A stretch of 64,000 bases of DNA, taken from contig CABIYE010000004.1 in the NCBI GenBank assembly GCA_902362865.1, forward strand, positions 1 through 64,000, read 5' to 3'. Below, in pieces: positions 50,831-59,889 of this stretch; within the stretch, counting starts at the first letter, position 1; every line of letters starts with the position of its first letter. The DNA comes from Clostridiaceae bacterium. Lineage in GTDB: Bacteria > Bacillota > Clostridia > Lachnospirales > Lachnospiraceae. A program made the position numbers and the translations under genes. The notes under the pieces were generated by a model. The model saw only the letters and a list, made by a program, of their open reading frames with translations. It had not been told where the DNA came from and ran no database searches.

Positions 50831-50948
50831 GTCTAGATTTTAGCATGTATTCGCTGGAATAGTCTAAAATCAGTTTATATTCCGATATGATTTATCTAAA
50901 ACGCTCACGATTTCATAATCATTCAAGCTTTGATACAATTATGTAATC

Positions 50949-51680
50949 GTGAACAATGAACAAATCGGTATATCTGCTGAAATTGCAATTGCCGACTTTT
51001 TCAATGTTCCAATTTCAAGCGATTATAGACTGAGAGGAATTCCATGTGTGGCGGACACATTCTCCGAAATAATTAAAACAGTATTTTACGACAATAATAT
51101 TCCGAAACCTGTTAAGCATGTTGCCGAACACCAAAGTGATGTTGATTTCTTGCTCGACTATGGCAAAACGTTATCAGTTAAAACAAACAAGCAAGGATTA
51201 GGTAAAGCTGCCCCTCAAAAAGTTGGTCAGGCAAGTTCGAAAACTTGGTTCTCACTAATGGCATCGAAATTGAACATTACTAAGATTCCAAGTACATACC
51301 AAGAAAAAGTTGTAATCTTTAAAGAGCTGGTCTATTCAAGAATTGACGAATTGCTTAAAATCTACTGGGAAAATATGTTTGAATGTGATTATTTTATCCA
51401 GTTTTACAATGTGGTTGATGCAAATGATAATCTTACATTAAGTCCAAAGGCGATTATCATGAAAAAGCACAAAAGCCCGTATTGGGACAGAAGTAAAATA
51501 CGGTTTACAAAATCGTCAATTGCTGAATGGAATGAAAGTAATACTGTAAAATATGGGCATCAAGGAATCTCCATTGGTGAATTCCAAGTACATAATAATA
51601 GAGATAACTTTAAATTTCGTTTTAATATGGCGGGCATCGAAAGAATCCTTAAAAGCGGAGAACTGCACATCGATAACTAG
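50949..51680 (+). CDS. putative type II restriction endonuclease
   Basis: 243 residues from GTG at 50949, ten bases after a TACAAT box. It lies divergent from the D12 methyltransferase, the usual arrangement of a restriction pair. A PD-(D/E)xK-like core is visible: EHQSDVDFLLDYGKTLSVKTNK (Asp..VK). A basic region KSPYWDRSKIRFTKSS follows. The function is inferred from position and the core motif; the family is not recognised by name. Confidence 0.68.
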   Translation: MNNEQIGISAEIAIADFFNVPISSDYRLRGIPCVADTFSEIIKTVFYDNNIPKPVKHVAEHQSDVDFLLDYGKTLSVKTNKQGLGKAAPQKVGQASSKTWFSLMASKLNITKIPSTYQEKVVIFKELVYSRIDELLKIYWENMFECDYFIQFYNVVDANDNLTLSPKAIIMKKHKSPYWDRSKIRFTKSSIAEWNESNTVKYGHQGISIGEFQVHNNRDNFKFRFNMAGIERILKSGELHIDN

Positions 51681-51960
51681 TAAAGAAGCTGTTACTTCTT
51701 CTGAAATACTGAATGTACATATGCAAAGTAAAGTCACTACATAATATGGCTTTGCCTCTGCGAAAAATCTAGTTAAATGACAATTATTTCCTTGTTTGGA
51801 AATATAAAATGATTTTCAATGAACAGAGTGCTATCTTAGCCTTAAATGGTGAGACTGACTATGAAAATATAATGGGTATAACCACAAAGTTATCGAAGAC
51901 TTTGCATGTTACCTAATGCTTGTAAAAAGTATAAATACGCGATTGATTTAGAAAAAGTAA
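51681..51960. other. gene-free stretch after the restriction gene
   Basis: About 280 bases, AT-rich, with several short open frames but no ribosome site. No feature apart from the terminator at its right end. Confidence 0.5.
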
Positions 51961-51997
51961 TCCGCCAAGACATTAAAAGTCTTGGCAGATTTTTTTA
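51961..51997. terminator. bidirectional terminator
   Basis: CCGCCAAGAC pairs with GTCTTGGCAG, followed by seven T on the plus strand. Confidence 0.85.
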
Positions 51998-53044
51998 TTC
52001 TTGTTGTGGAGTCCATTTATAATCTTTCAGAACTTCAGCATTTTCGCAAATCATTCTTCCTTGCTCGTCGACTCTCATTGAATATCGAATTGGTTCTCCA
52101 CTGGATGTGTCCACGTATTGTGCCTCGATAACGGAAGGCGGAAATATAATATAAGGTGCTGGAGGTACACGAAACTTTGCGAATAGACTATTATACCCCT
52201 CCTGAGAAGCCATTGGTGGAATTCTATTGGACTCAATTCCAATAGCAAATATTTGTAATAATGAAGCGTAATGCATGAACTCATCTGAAAAAATGTCTTG
52301 TAGTGGTGCTATCGCAGCCATAAGTTCCACAAAATCGTCATCCGTATATTTCGTATGATTTACCGTATCTAACGCAAGTTTATCACCGACACGTGTTTTC
52401 TGCTTTTCGAGTTCGGTAAACATGTCATAAACAAGCGCTTTTAGAAATTCCGATTCTTGTTTATCTCTTTTGAGTTCTTTAATCACAAAGGCAACCCTTG
52501 GCGATAAATTTGGCGTACCTCTAATAAGTGTATCTCTTAATATTGCAAACTTCAGTGCAGTGGCTAGGAATAAACATAGACCTTCCACTTTCCCTTTTCC
52601 AATTGATATTTCTGAACTTCTTGCCAAACACTCTAAAGTTGTAGACACTTCCTCCGGGATAAATACATCGGTTTGAATAATATTCCATATTGCCATAGAA
52701 AGGTCAAAGTACTCATGAGGCGATATCACTTCGGGTATTATTTTTATGAATCGCTCTACTGCAATACCTACTGCACCATCTTTTTTAAATGCAGCTACTA
52801 CGGCTTTTGGTACTGGACGCTCACCTTTTCTGAATTTTGATAGTGCCGTCTTATCAATTGCCTCATTGAATACGAGATGCTTCTCTTTTTCGTCCTTTGT
52901 CATAGCTGCTGGCAAGAGAATATATCTGTCTATGTTTTCGCGAGTAGGTTTAACTTTTCCTCCATATTCTAATTCAGTGTCGATATCTCCACTACAAAAT
53001 TTCACAAATTCATTTTCAAATGCCACATAGTTTAATTCTTGCAT
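51998..53044 (-). CDS. hypothetical protein of the defence-rich region
   Basis: About 349 residues from MQELNYVAFENEFVKFCSGD; AAAGGAG fits the ATG at 53044 better than the one at 53062 (the stop codon overlaps the terminator at 51995). Helical, with RHxx-free text such as LHSK-poor linker, EISIGKGKVEGLCLFLATAL and a C-terminal QEGYNSLFAKFRVPPAP. The N-terminal half contains FNEAIDKTALSKFRKGERP, which could be a small HTH. No family recognised. It lies between a restriction pair and the conjugative segment. Confidence 0.6.
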
Positions 53045-53136
53045 CTCTAAGGCTCCTTTCATGTCAACTCAAACGTCAACTCTACGTCAACCTCACTGTC
53101 AGCTACATTTAGATTTGCCTGCAATATAATAGCCTC

Positions 53137-53215
53137 AAGAAAAGCGAGAGGCATCAAATGCGAGATTTAACCACTCTCCAGATTCTTATATTATACAATA
53201 CTTCTCGCTTTTCTT
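53137..53215. repeat. long inverted repeat at the left edge of the conjugative segment
   Basis: AAGAAAAGCGAGA (53137-53149) and TCTCGCTTTTCTT (53203-53215) are perfect inverted 13-mers around a 53-base spacer containing TATATTATACAAT. Could be a promoter with operators or an element end. Confidence 0.6.
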
Positions 53216-53242
53216 CAATCCATTACAAGGAGGTGAAATTAT

Positions 53243-53326
53243 ATGAAGAAGGTGACTCTTCTTCCTGCGGGCATCTTTAATGGTGGTCGTGAGGGTCAGG
53301 AATTACCGAGTGGCGTTTTCTGCTGA
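53243..53326 (+). CDS. 27-residue peptide ahead of the JAB-E1 cassette
   Basis: ATG with an excellent AAGGAGGTG site eight bases upstream opens 27 codons: MKKVTLLPAGIFNGGREGQE, then LPSGVFC and TGA. It ends in Cys. It is followed after 20 bases by a strong hairpin and then by the gene at 53410. Too short for a ubiquitin-like fold. It may be a substrate or precursor peptide for the adenylating enzyme, or a leader peptide for attenuation. No family recognised. Confidence 0.55.
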   Translation: MKKVTLLPAGIFNGGREGQELPSGVFC

Positions 53327-53346
53327 TCTCGGACAAACCAAGTGCA

Positions 53347-53376
53347 GGCGGAGCCTCAGCCGATGAGGCTCCTGCC
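53347..53376 (+). promoter_or_regulatory. strong hairpin between peptide and cassette
   Basis: GGAGCCTCA pairs with TGAGGCTCC, extended by GGC/GCC with one bulge. No T-run follows (CTCTCTTC), so it is more likely an RNA-stability or attenuation element than a full terminator. Confidence 0.6.
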
Positions 53377-53409
53377 TCTCTTCATCAAAACGATTGGAGG
53401 CGATATTAA

Positions 53410-53781
53410 ATGGAGCGTGACTATATCCGCTTAAACTACTGGACGTCAGACCGCTCCTTAGTTGTGGACTATGTATTCTGGGATCTTGGCGAACGTGGAT
53501 GGCGAATATATATTATTTCGCACATAGATTACCAAGGCCGTGATTGTTCCTCTCATGCGGCGCATTGGCTTCAGGATAACGACAGTTCGTATCCTTACAT
53601 CTGTTGGAATGGCAACATTGCAACACTGGAACAGGCCAAAAGTGTCGCTTCGCTTTGGGCGGAATGTACCACTGAGTATATTCGCAGCTACAAGAGCTTC
53701 GATAATATTGCCAGCCAGCTAAAAGATCAATTTAGCTGGGAAGATGATTATTATTATCAATACACAAATTTACGGAGGTAA
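53410..53781 (+). CDS. small hypothetical protein of the JAB-E1 cassette
   Basis: 123 residues, acidic and aromatic: MERDYIRLNYWTSDRSLVVD, YVFWDLGERGWRIYIISHID, YPYICWNGNIATLEQAKSVA. A beta-sheet followed by a helix is likely. GGAGG precedes the ATG. It could be the ubiquitin-like or E2-like partner expected in JAB-E1 operons, but I see no HPN..C motif and no terminal GG. Ends three bases before the JAB-E1 gene, so co-translated. Confidence 0.6.
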   Translation: MERDYIRLNYWTSDRSLVVDYVFWDLGERGWRIYIISHIDYQGRDCSSHAAHWLQDNDSSYPYICWNGNIATLEQAKSVASLWAECTTEYIRSYKSFDNIASQLKDQFSWEDDYYYQYTNLRR

Positions 53782-53784
53782 AAA

Positions 53785-55281
53785 ATGACAAACAAAAAAG
53801 AACCTAAAACCTACATTATCACCGAGGAAGTTCTCTCTCGAATCCGCGAGACTGTCGGATCTCAAATCCCAGAGACCGGAGGTATCCTTGGCAGCTCCGA
53901 CGGAAAACATGTTGACCACTTTTACTTTGATGTAACTGCCAGCGTGACCGGAGCCACTTATGAACCTGACTGCGACAAGCTTAATCTCATCATCCAGAAA
54001 TGGTACGAGAAGGGCATCGAGTTCGTGGGCTTCAGCCATTCCCACCCTCGAGGAGCCGTTAAGCCGTCCGATCCGGACAATCTTTATACTATAAAGATTA
54101 TGAAAGCGTTTGAGATGGAGTGGTTTGTATCACTGATCGTGCAAGTGCACAGATCTCTTAAAGGCGAAAAGGCAAAACTCTTTGCCTATGGTTACTACCT
54201 TGCAGATCCTTGCTGTTATTTTGAATTTGGACGGATTGACGAGAAAAACCCTAGCTTTGAATTTCCTGCTATCAATCTTGAGGAAGATCAAGACCGCTCT
54301 TATCGGGAAATGCTGGCAAAGAAGTATCTGTTTTCTAAAGCCGAACTTAGCGAGCGAAACAGGGAACTCTTTCCGGAAGAGATACTCGCATGTAAAACAC
54401 TTGCTGTCTTTGGCACAGGTGGCTCTATTGGATTTGTTCTTGACATGGCACGTTCCGGCGTTACGAACTTTATTCTCGTAGATGGGGATAAGTTCGAGCC
54501 TCATAACATGAGTAATCAGCGAGTGATCTACGGCGACATCGGAAAAAGCAAGGTTGAAGCGCTAAAGGAACAAATTCTGAACATTAACATGGATGCAGAA
54601 GTCAAAACCTTTTGTGACTTCCTCGACGATACCGTGACAGACAATAATTTTGAGGAAATGCTAGGTACTAGGCTTCTCGTCTCTCCAAAAGATATCCTCA
54701 TCTGCGCATGTACGGACAGCTTTGAAGCTCAGGCCAGACTGGCTGCACTGGCTATGAAATATGGAACGCCCTTCATGGGTCCGCAGATTTATGCTGGAGG
54801 GGTCGGTGCGGAAATTGTATTCAGCTATCCCGGCGTAACGCCTAGCTGTCCTCGTTGCGTGTTGAAATCTCGTTACGATGCATATAAGAACGGCTATAAA
54901 AATACCGTCACCTCAGAATGTACTCCTATTTCCGCTATCACGCACGCCAATGCGCTGGAAGGACAGATTGCGCTGATGCTTCTGCTATACCACGAGGGTG
55001 ACAACAGATACGCGACCATGCTGGACAAGGTTTCCAACCGCAACTTGGCACTAATCAAGATGTCTCCGGACGCAGAAAATGTGCTTGGCATTAATCTGTT
55101 CCACGATGCTGTGGATGATGCATATTCCTTTTTCGGTGAGGTAGTCTGGATTCCCCAAGTCCCTGTCAGCGAGGCAAATGGTTTTGATGAGGATTGTCCT
55201 CTTTGCCACGGCAGTGGTGACTTGACGACCCTTATAGGAAAAATCACAGATACGCGGAGGTGTATGGAATGGAAAGAATAA
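53785..55281 (+). CDS. JAB/JAMM protease fused to an E1-like (ThiF) adenylyltransferase
   Basis: 498 residues. JAB domain (about 1-150): Glu in PETGGILG and the JAMM motif GFSHSHPRGAVKPSDPD, i.e. HxH-x7-SxxD, complete. E1/ThiF domain (about 200-430): FGTGGSIG, the LVDGD Asp, HNMSNQR and GKSKVEAL, all key ATP-site residues. Zinc-type Cys pairs in SCPRCVLK and DCPLCHG. E1-like enzymes adenylate a C terminus; JAB domains cut isopeptide or peptide bonds. Fusing both suggests a protein-conjugation or peptide-activation cycle. GGAGGT ribosome site. Confidence 0.9.
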   Translation: MTNKKEPKTYIITEEVLSRIRETVGSQIPETGGILGSSDGKHVDHFYFDVTASVTGATYEPDCDKLNLIIQKWYEKGIEFVGFSHSHPRGAVKPSDPDNLYTIKIMKAFEMEWFVSLIVQVHRSLKGEKAKLFAYGYYLADPCCYFEFGRIDEKNPSFEFPAINLEEDQDRSYREMLAKKYLFSKAELSERNRELFPEEILACKTLAVFGTGGSIGFVLDMARSGVTNFILVDGDKFEPHNMSNQRVIYGDIGKSKVEALKEQILNINMDAEVKTFCDFLDDTVTDNNFEEMLGTRLLVSPKDILICACTDSFEAQARLAALAMKYGTPFMGPQIYAGGVGAEIVFSYPGVTPSCPRCVLKSRYDAYKNGYKNTVTSECTPISAITHANALEGQIALMLLLYHEGDNRYATMLDKVSNRNLALIKMSPDAENVLGINLFHDAVDDAYSFFGEVVWIPQVPVSEANGFDEDCPLCHGSGDLTTLIGKITDTRRCMEWKE

Positions 55282-56711
55282 ACTTATCTGTACTTAGCGG
55301 AGTATCCCATGAAGGGATGCTCCAGCTCAAAAGCTATGTAGATATGACCGGCTCAGACCCGCAGCATCAGTCCTACGATTATGAGTGCTTGTTTCCTGAA
55401 ACTTGTAACCCACGAGAAATTTGCCTGAGCTTTATTAAGTTGGCTGATAAATATATCTTTCGAGTAAATCCCCACTTTAGATACGACGGCAGCAATTCCG
55501 TTATGGGGATACTCGCAGATACTGGCGCAGTCTCTTTTTCTTCCTGGCAGGACGCCGAACATGCTCTCCGGAACTTATCCGAAGAAGGCATAAAACCTAC
55601 AACCAGTAATGCCACTCCCGATACTTTGACCAACTGGGATGAAATATCTGTGCCGGAGGCGTCAGAGTCAAAGACACCGAGCTTTGAGCATTTAAAAGAA
55701 CGTCTGCAAAAGATGGTTATAGGTCAAGATGATTCCACCGAAGCTATCGCCTATGTAGTCGCACAGCACCTTGCCAAGAAGAATCCCACAAAGCCTGTCT
55801 CCATCCTGGCATCCGGGCCACCAGGTGTCGGTAAATCTGAAACTGCAAAAGCGCTGGCGAAGATTCTCTCCCAAGACTGCGGGCAGGAATATGCCGTGTC
55901 ATGGACAGATCTCAATAACTTTACCGAAGCTTTTTCGGTCTACCGTCTGATTGGTGCTCCTGCCGGATATGTCGGTTACGAGGACGAAGCTGTTTTTGAA
56001 GTGGTCGAGAGGAATCCCTACACGATATTTATCTTCGATGAGCTGGATAAGGCGCATCCCGAGGTGTTAAAAACCTTTATGGCCATTTTGGACGAAGGCC
56101 GTTGCGCATCCCGAAAAGCACTCAGCGATGGTTCAAGGGAGTTCGACTTTAAACATTGCATTTTCTTCTTTACTTCCAATTATGATCTCAGCTCCAGTCA
56201 GCCCGCTAAACGTAGGATTGGCTTTACTGTATCGGATGACGTTGAGGATATTCATCTGGAGGAAAATGAAGTAAGTGTTAGCTACCGGGATGAACAGGCA
56301 TCTTCTATATCAGACGAATCCTTGCCTATGCGTATCTATCGGGAGAATGAGGCGGCACGAAAAGCATTTGTTGGCGTAGGGGTACTTAGAGAGATTGCCT
56401 CCAGATTTCAGTGCTTTGTTAATTTTAAGCCCCTTTCCGCCAAGGCAAAAACGCGTATTCTGGCAAAACAGATCATTGAGATGGGCTTCGAGTATTCTCA
56501 CGCCATCTCCTACGTTTCGCCTGGCATCATGCAAGGCCTTATTGATGCAGCTATGTCTGGAGATAGCCTGACGGTGCGTTCCTTTAAGTCGGTTATTGAA
56601 GGTTACTTAGCTCCTGTATTCGCAAGAGCAGAAGTCGTAGAAAACCGAACCTATCGGCTGGAGGGTACTCTGGAAGAACCGCAGATGATTGCTGAAAATC
56701 GCGCGAGATAA
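55269..56711 (+). CDS. ClpA/B-like AAA+ ATPase
   Basis: 480 residues from the ATG at 55269 (CGGAGG upstream; the frame overlaps the JAB-E1 end). N-terminal about 150 residues unique. AAA+ domain of ClpA/B D2 type: MVIGQDDSTEAIAYVVAQHL, Walker A GPPGVGKSETAKAL (about 183), LIGAPAGYVGYE pore loop, Walker B IFIFDELDKAHPEVL (about 253) and sensor 1 FFFTSNYDLSS. A C-terminal small domain follows. Probably an unfoldase or remodeller acting on the substrate of the JAB-E1 protein. No ClpP-binding loop noticed. Confidence 0.88.
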   Translation: MERINLSVLSGVSHEGMLQLKSYVDMTGSDPQHQSYDYECLFPETCNPREICLSFIKLADKYIFRVNPHFRYDGSNSVMGILADTGAVSFSSWQDAEHALRNLSEEGIKPTTSNATPDTLTNWDEISVPEASESKTPSFEHLKERLQKMVIGQDDSTEAIAYVVAQHLAKKNPTKPVSILASGPPGVGKSETAKALAKILSQDCGQEYAVSWTDLNNFTEAFSVYRLIGAPAGYVGYEDEAVFEVVERNPYTIFIFDELDKAHPEVLKTFMAILDEGRCASRKALSDGSREFDFKHCIFFFTSNYDLSSSQPAKRRIGFTVSDDVEDIHLEENEVSVSYRDEQASSISDESLPMRIYRENEAARKAFVGVGVLREIASRFQCFVNFKPLSAKAKTRILAKQIIEMGFEYSHAISYVSPGIMQGLIDAAMSGDSLTVRSFKSVIEGYLAPVFARAEVVENRTYRLEGTLEEPQMIAENRAR

Positions 56712-56770
56712 TACCGTAGAACAACATATTTCAAGCACTTGCGCAAATATTACAACATCGTTTTTTATAT

Positions 56771-56862
56771 ACCACAAAATGCATTTTCACCTCTGTTAGC
56801 GGGTGTCGCATCGTTGCGAAAGTGAAAACAAAATTGACTTTTTGTCAACCTACTTTTGTGGT
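56771..56862. promoter_or_regulatory. nested palindromes, oriT or regulatory candidate
   Basis: Outer arms ACCACAAAA (56771) and TTTTGTGGT (56854), inner arms TTTTCAC and GTGAAAA, a core TCGCA/TGCGA, plus TTGAC/GTCAA. A tidy nested structure in a 240-base gap between the AAA+ ATPase and the MT-A70 gene. Candidate oriT or riboregulator; not decidable by eye. Confidence 0.5.
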
Positions 56863-56910
56863 TTACTCACTGCAAAGGCCGACAAAGCCTGGCACATTAA
56901 CAAATCGATT

Positions 56911-56931
56911 GGGCGGTCGCTGTGGCCGCCC
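56911..56931 (+). promoter_or_regulatory. hairpin before the methyltransferase start
   Basis: GGGCGG pairs with CCGCCC around a nine-base loop, just before AAAGGAG and the ATG at 56952. Confidence 0.5.
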
Positions 56932-56951
56932 GGAAAGGAGAACAAACTATC

Positions 56952-57515
56952 ATGCCTACGAAAAAATATTCCACCATCCTTGCCGATCCGCCTTGGAGTA
57001 TTAATCAAAAAGGGAAGCGAGGAGCTGTCATGCATTATCAACTCATGTCTTTAGAAGATATTAAAAATATGCCCGTCGCCGATCTAGCGGAAGAAAATGC
57101 ACATCTATGGCTGTGGATTCCAAACGGATTGCTCCAAGAGGGATTAGACGTCATGAAAGCCTGGGGGTTTACATATCGAGACCCCTTTGTCTGGATTAAG
57201 CCTCGTCTCGGGTTAGGAAATTATCTGAGAAATGCAAGTGAGACGATTCTGTTCGGAACACGCGGTAAAGCGCCTGTGAAGTTTAAAGCTCAGCCAAACT
57301 GGCTCTTTGCACCACTTCAGGATCATTCCCATAAGCCGGAGGAAATGTACCCCATTATTGAGCGCGTATCTCCCGGCCCGTATTTGGAACTGTTTGCCAG
57401 AAGACCACAGCCAAACTGGGATGCATGGGGCAACGAAATTGCATCCGATGTTATGATTCCCGGCTACCCCGTACCGGAATACAGCGATAAAGCAAAAGAA
57501 CGTGAGGAGGTCTGA
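56952..57515 (+). CDS. MT-A70 family adenine methyltransferase
   Basis: 187 residues from MPTKKYSTILADPPWSINQK; start chosen by AAAGGAG. The catalytic DPPW motif is at residues 12-15, followed by MHYQLMSLEDIKNMPVADLA, LWLWIPN, FVWIKPRLGLGNYLRNASE and ELFARRP. Bacterial members methylate DNA adenine and are frequent on phages and conjugative elements, likely to protect the element's DNA. No restriction partner nearby. Confidence 0.9.
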   Translation: MPTKKYSTILADPPWSINQKGKRGAVMHYQLMSLEDIKNMPVADLAEENAHLWLWIPNGLLQEGLDVMKAWGFTYRDPFVWIKPRLGLGNYLRNASETILFGTRGKAPVKFKAQPNWLFAPLQDHSHKPEEMYPIIERVSPGPYLELFARRPQPNWDAWGNEIASDVMIPGYPVPEYSDKAKEREEV

Positions 57516-57521
57516 TCATGT

Positions 57522-57716
57522 ATGAATTCACCAGAAAGCCTTATTGCCAGAATTCTCAAATGGGCATTTGCCCTCTTCATTGCTGCGATTGTACTCCGCT
57601 GGACTGTATGTATCATCATGGAAATCTGGTGGGTACTCGTACTCCTCGCCGCCATTGGCATTGGAATTTATGTTGCTTTTCGTGTCTGGAAGAGCCGTCA
57701 TGGAGGACAATGGTAA
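57522..57716 (+). CDS. small transfer-region membrane protein
   Basis: 64 residues, MNSPESLIARILKWAFALF and two hydrophobic stretches (about 10-30, 36-54), then a basic end WKSRHGGQW. An overlapping ATG at 57518 in another frame shares the GAGGAGGT site, but this frame has the membrane-protein composition. Position just before the TraD-like gene suggests a role in transfer. Confidence 0.6.
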   Translation: MNSPESLIARILKWAFALFIAAIVLRWTVCIIMEIWWVLVLLAAIGIGIYVAFRVWKSRHGGQW

Positions 57717-57732
57717 GAAAGGAGGGCGAGCT

Positions 57733-59889
57733 ATGACCAGGCATCAAATAGAAACCATATGCTGGAAAGAGTTCGTCTGGCGGCGCTCATTCAAACTGGA
57801 ACAGGTTCATGAGATGCTGGCACACCTGGCTACCGTATCCTCCCGTGGAGCAATCATCTGGGAAATCCGTGCAAGAGATGGATTTGTTAGGCATCTTCTT
57901 GGAACGGACTCGGCAAGTATCCGCAAAATCACCGAAGCGCTCCAAGTACATGGAGAGATTGAATTCTATCCGGTTGACGAACATAACCGCAAGGCAGTTG
58001 ATACGGTAAGGCAAATAAAAGTATCTCATCCGAGCTTATCGCTTCGTACAGATATCACGGAATCTACGATTCGAGCAGGGCTGGCGGCTATGGCTGCCAC
58101 AGCCCGTGGCGAAGAAGCGGTTTTACAGATCATTCTCGGCGCGGCTTATCCACCGAGCACAATTCCGAAGAACCTTCCCGATCCAAATGCCGGATGGCTA
58201 CAGGCAGTGCTTGGAAATGTATCTCAGGCCTCCACCGAAACTCGAAAATCCATCAAGGAGAAAGCAGAGCAACATACCTTTCAAGCTATTGTTCGCATCG
58301 GCGTTTCTGGTGCAAGTGCAAAATATCGTATTAACTGCGTCCTGAGCGCATTACGCACTCTGGAAGCGGCTGGCGTCAGAATCTATGATGAATTTGATAA
58401 ACCCGCGAAGCTGAACATTGCCCATGTACCATGGCACTTTCCGCTGAGGTTATCCGTTAAAGAACTTGCGGGATTTCTAATGCTACCATCTGGCGATGAG
58501 GAACTACCAGGAATGTCTGGCGTCCATCCTCGAGCAATGTACCCACCGACGTGGTATAGGGAACCGACAAACCGGTTTAATGACCGTTCGTTTGGAACAA
58601 CCTTAAACCCAGCAAACAGTCAGAAGCTCAGTATCTCTCCGGACGATAGTTTAAGGCCGACAATCATCCTAGGTCCTACCGGCGCCGGCAAGACTACTGT
58701 GATGCAGGCCATGATTCTCGCGGATGTCAATGCTGGGCGCAGCGTGTTAGTGATTGACCCGAAGGCAGATCTGGTTACGAGCATCCTCGAACGTGTACCG
58801 GCCTCAAGAGCAGACGATGTGGTCGTAATTGACCCTTCCGACGATAACCCTGTAGGTTTCAATCCCTTAGCTTTGCCGGGTAACCCCACCCTCATAGCCG
58901 ATGCGATCCTGGCAGTCTTTAAGGAGATCTTTTCGGATAGCTGGGGCGTTCGAAGCCAGGATGTGCTGAGCGCGGCACTATTAACCTTGGTTGAGACGGA
59001 CGGCGCATCACTGCTCTGGCTGCCACCGCTTCTGACAGATGAGAACTTCCGTCATAAGATCACAAAGGACGTCAAAGATAAGATTACGCTCAAACCGTTT
59101 TGGAGCACCTTTGATAACCTCCGTCCCGCTGAGCGTGAACAATGGGTTGCACCTGTGCTTAACAAAATGCGCCAGTTCCTGTTTCGACCGGGACTACGAG
59201 GCATCTTAGGACAGAGCCATCCCAAGTTTCAGCTAACAGATTTGTTCTCCCAACGTAAGATTGTCCTTGTCCCCTTGAATCGCGGCACAGTGGGCGCAGA
59301 AAGCGCCAGACTGCTGGGCAGCCTAGTGGTAGGCCTTACCTGGACGTTAGCCCTTTCTCGGGCGAACGTCGCGCCGGAACGCCGCCATTTGGTATCCCTG
59401 TATATCGATGAGCTGCAAGATTACCTGACCTTGCCTACGGATTTATCCGATGCTTTAGCACAGGCCAGAGGTCTGGGCGTGGGAATTACAATGGCGCATC
59501 AATATCGCGCACAGCTCCCCTATGAGATTCGTGCCGGTATTGATGCCAATGCAAGGAACAAAATCATCTTCGGGCTTAATGCCAGCGATGCCAGAGAAAT
59601 TGCCACGATGGCTCCTGGATTGGAAGCGTTGGATTTCATGCTCTTGCCAAGATATCAAATCTATACAAATTTTATGTCGGGTGGTAGACAGACTGGCTGG
59701 ATACAGGGCAAGACAATCCCCGCTCCACCGGCACTCCATACTGCGGCAGAAATTAAGGCACGAAGTCAAACTCGCTATGGTCGATCCAGTGGTGAGGTTG
59801 AGGCAGAATATCTCAAACTATTTGAGGAAGCCCCGAGCCTGATCGGTCCAGATCTTGATGATTCTGTCATCGGTCGGAGGAAAATATGA
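57733..59889 (+). CDS. TraD/HerA-like conjugative coupling ATPase
   Basis: 718 residues from MTRHQIETICWKEFVWRRSF, set by AAAGGAGGG before the ATG at 57733. N-terminal about 290 residues of unknown fold. RecA-like domain with Walker A ILGPTGAGKTTVM (about 312), VLVIDPKADLV, a Walker B-like LYIDELQDYL (about 556) and ALAQARGLGVGITMAHQYRAQ. Such VirD4/HerA hexamers pump DNA into the secretion channel. It overlaps the next gene by 4 bases. No VirB4 or other channel genes are visible before the window ends. Confidence 0.85.
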   Translation: MTRHQIETICWKEFVWRRSFKLEQVHEMLAHLATVSSRGAIIWEIRARDGFVRHLLGTDSASIRKITEALQVHGEIEFYPVDEHNRKAVDTVRQIKVSHPSLSLRTDITESTIRAGLAAMAATARGEEAVLQIILGAAYPPSTIPKNLPDPNAGWLQAVLGNVSQASTETRKSIKEKAEQHTFQAIVRIGVSGASAKYRINCVLSALRTLEAAGVRIYDEFDKPAKLNIAHVPWHFPLRLSVKELAGFLMLPSGDEELPGMSGVHPRAMYPPTWYREPTNRFNDRSFGTTLNPANSQKLSISPDDSLRPTIILGPTGAGKTTVMQAMILADVNAGRSVLVIDPKADLVTSILERVPASRADDVVVIDPSDDNPVGFNPLALPGNPTLIADAILAVFKEIFSDSWGVRSQDVLSAALLTLVETDGASLLWLPPLLTDENFRHKITKDVKDKITLKPFWSTFDNLRPAEREQWVAPVLNKMRQFLFRPGLRGILGQSHPKFQLTDLFSQRKIVLVPLNRGTVGAESARLLGSLVVGLTWTLALSRANVAPERRHLVSLYIDELQDYLTLPTDLSDALAQARGLGVGITMAHQYRAQLPYEIRAGIDANARNKIIFGLNASDAREIATMAPGLEALDFMLLPRYQIYTNFMSGGRQTGWIQGKTIPAPPALHTAAEIKARSQTRYGRSSGEVEAEYLKLFEEAPSLIGPDLDDSVIGRRKI

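Noticed and set aside
53243..53326. Ubiquitin-like protein encoded by the short frame
   Set aside because: 27 residues cannot form the fold and there is no terminal Gly-Gly; kept only as a peptide of unknown role.
57544..57732. N-terminal extension of the TraD-like ATPase to 57544
   Set aside because: It overlaps the small membrane protein in another frame; AAAGGAGGG sits just before the ATG at 57733.
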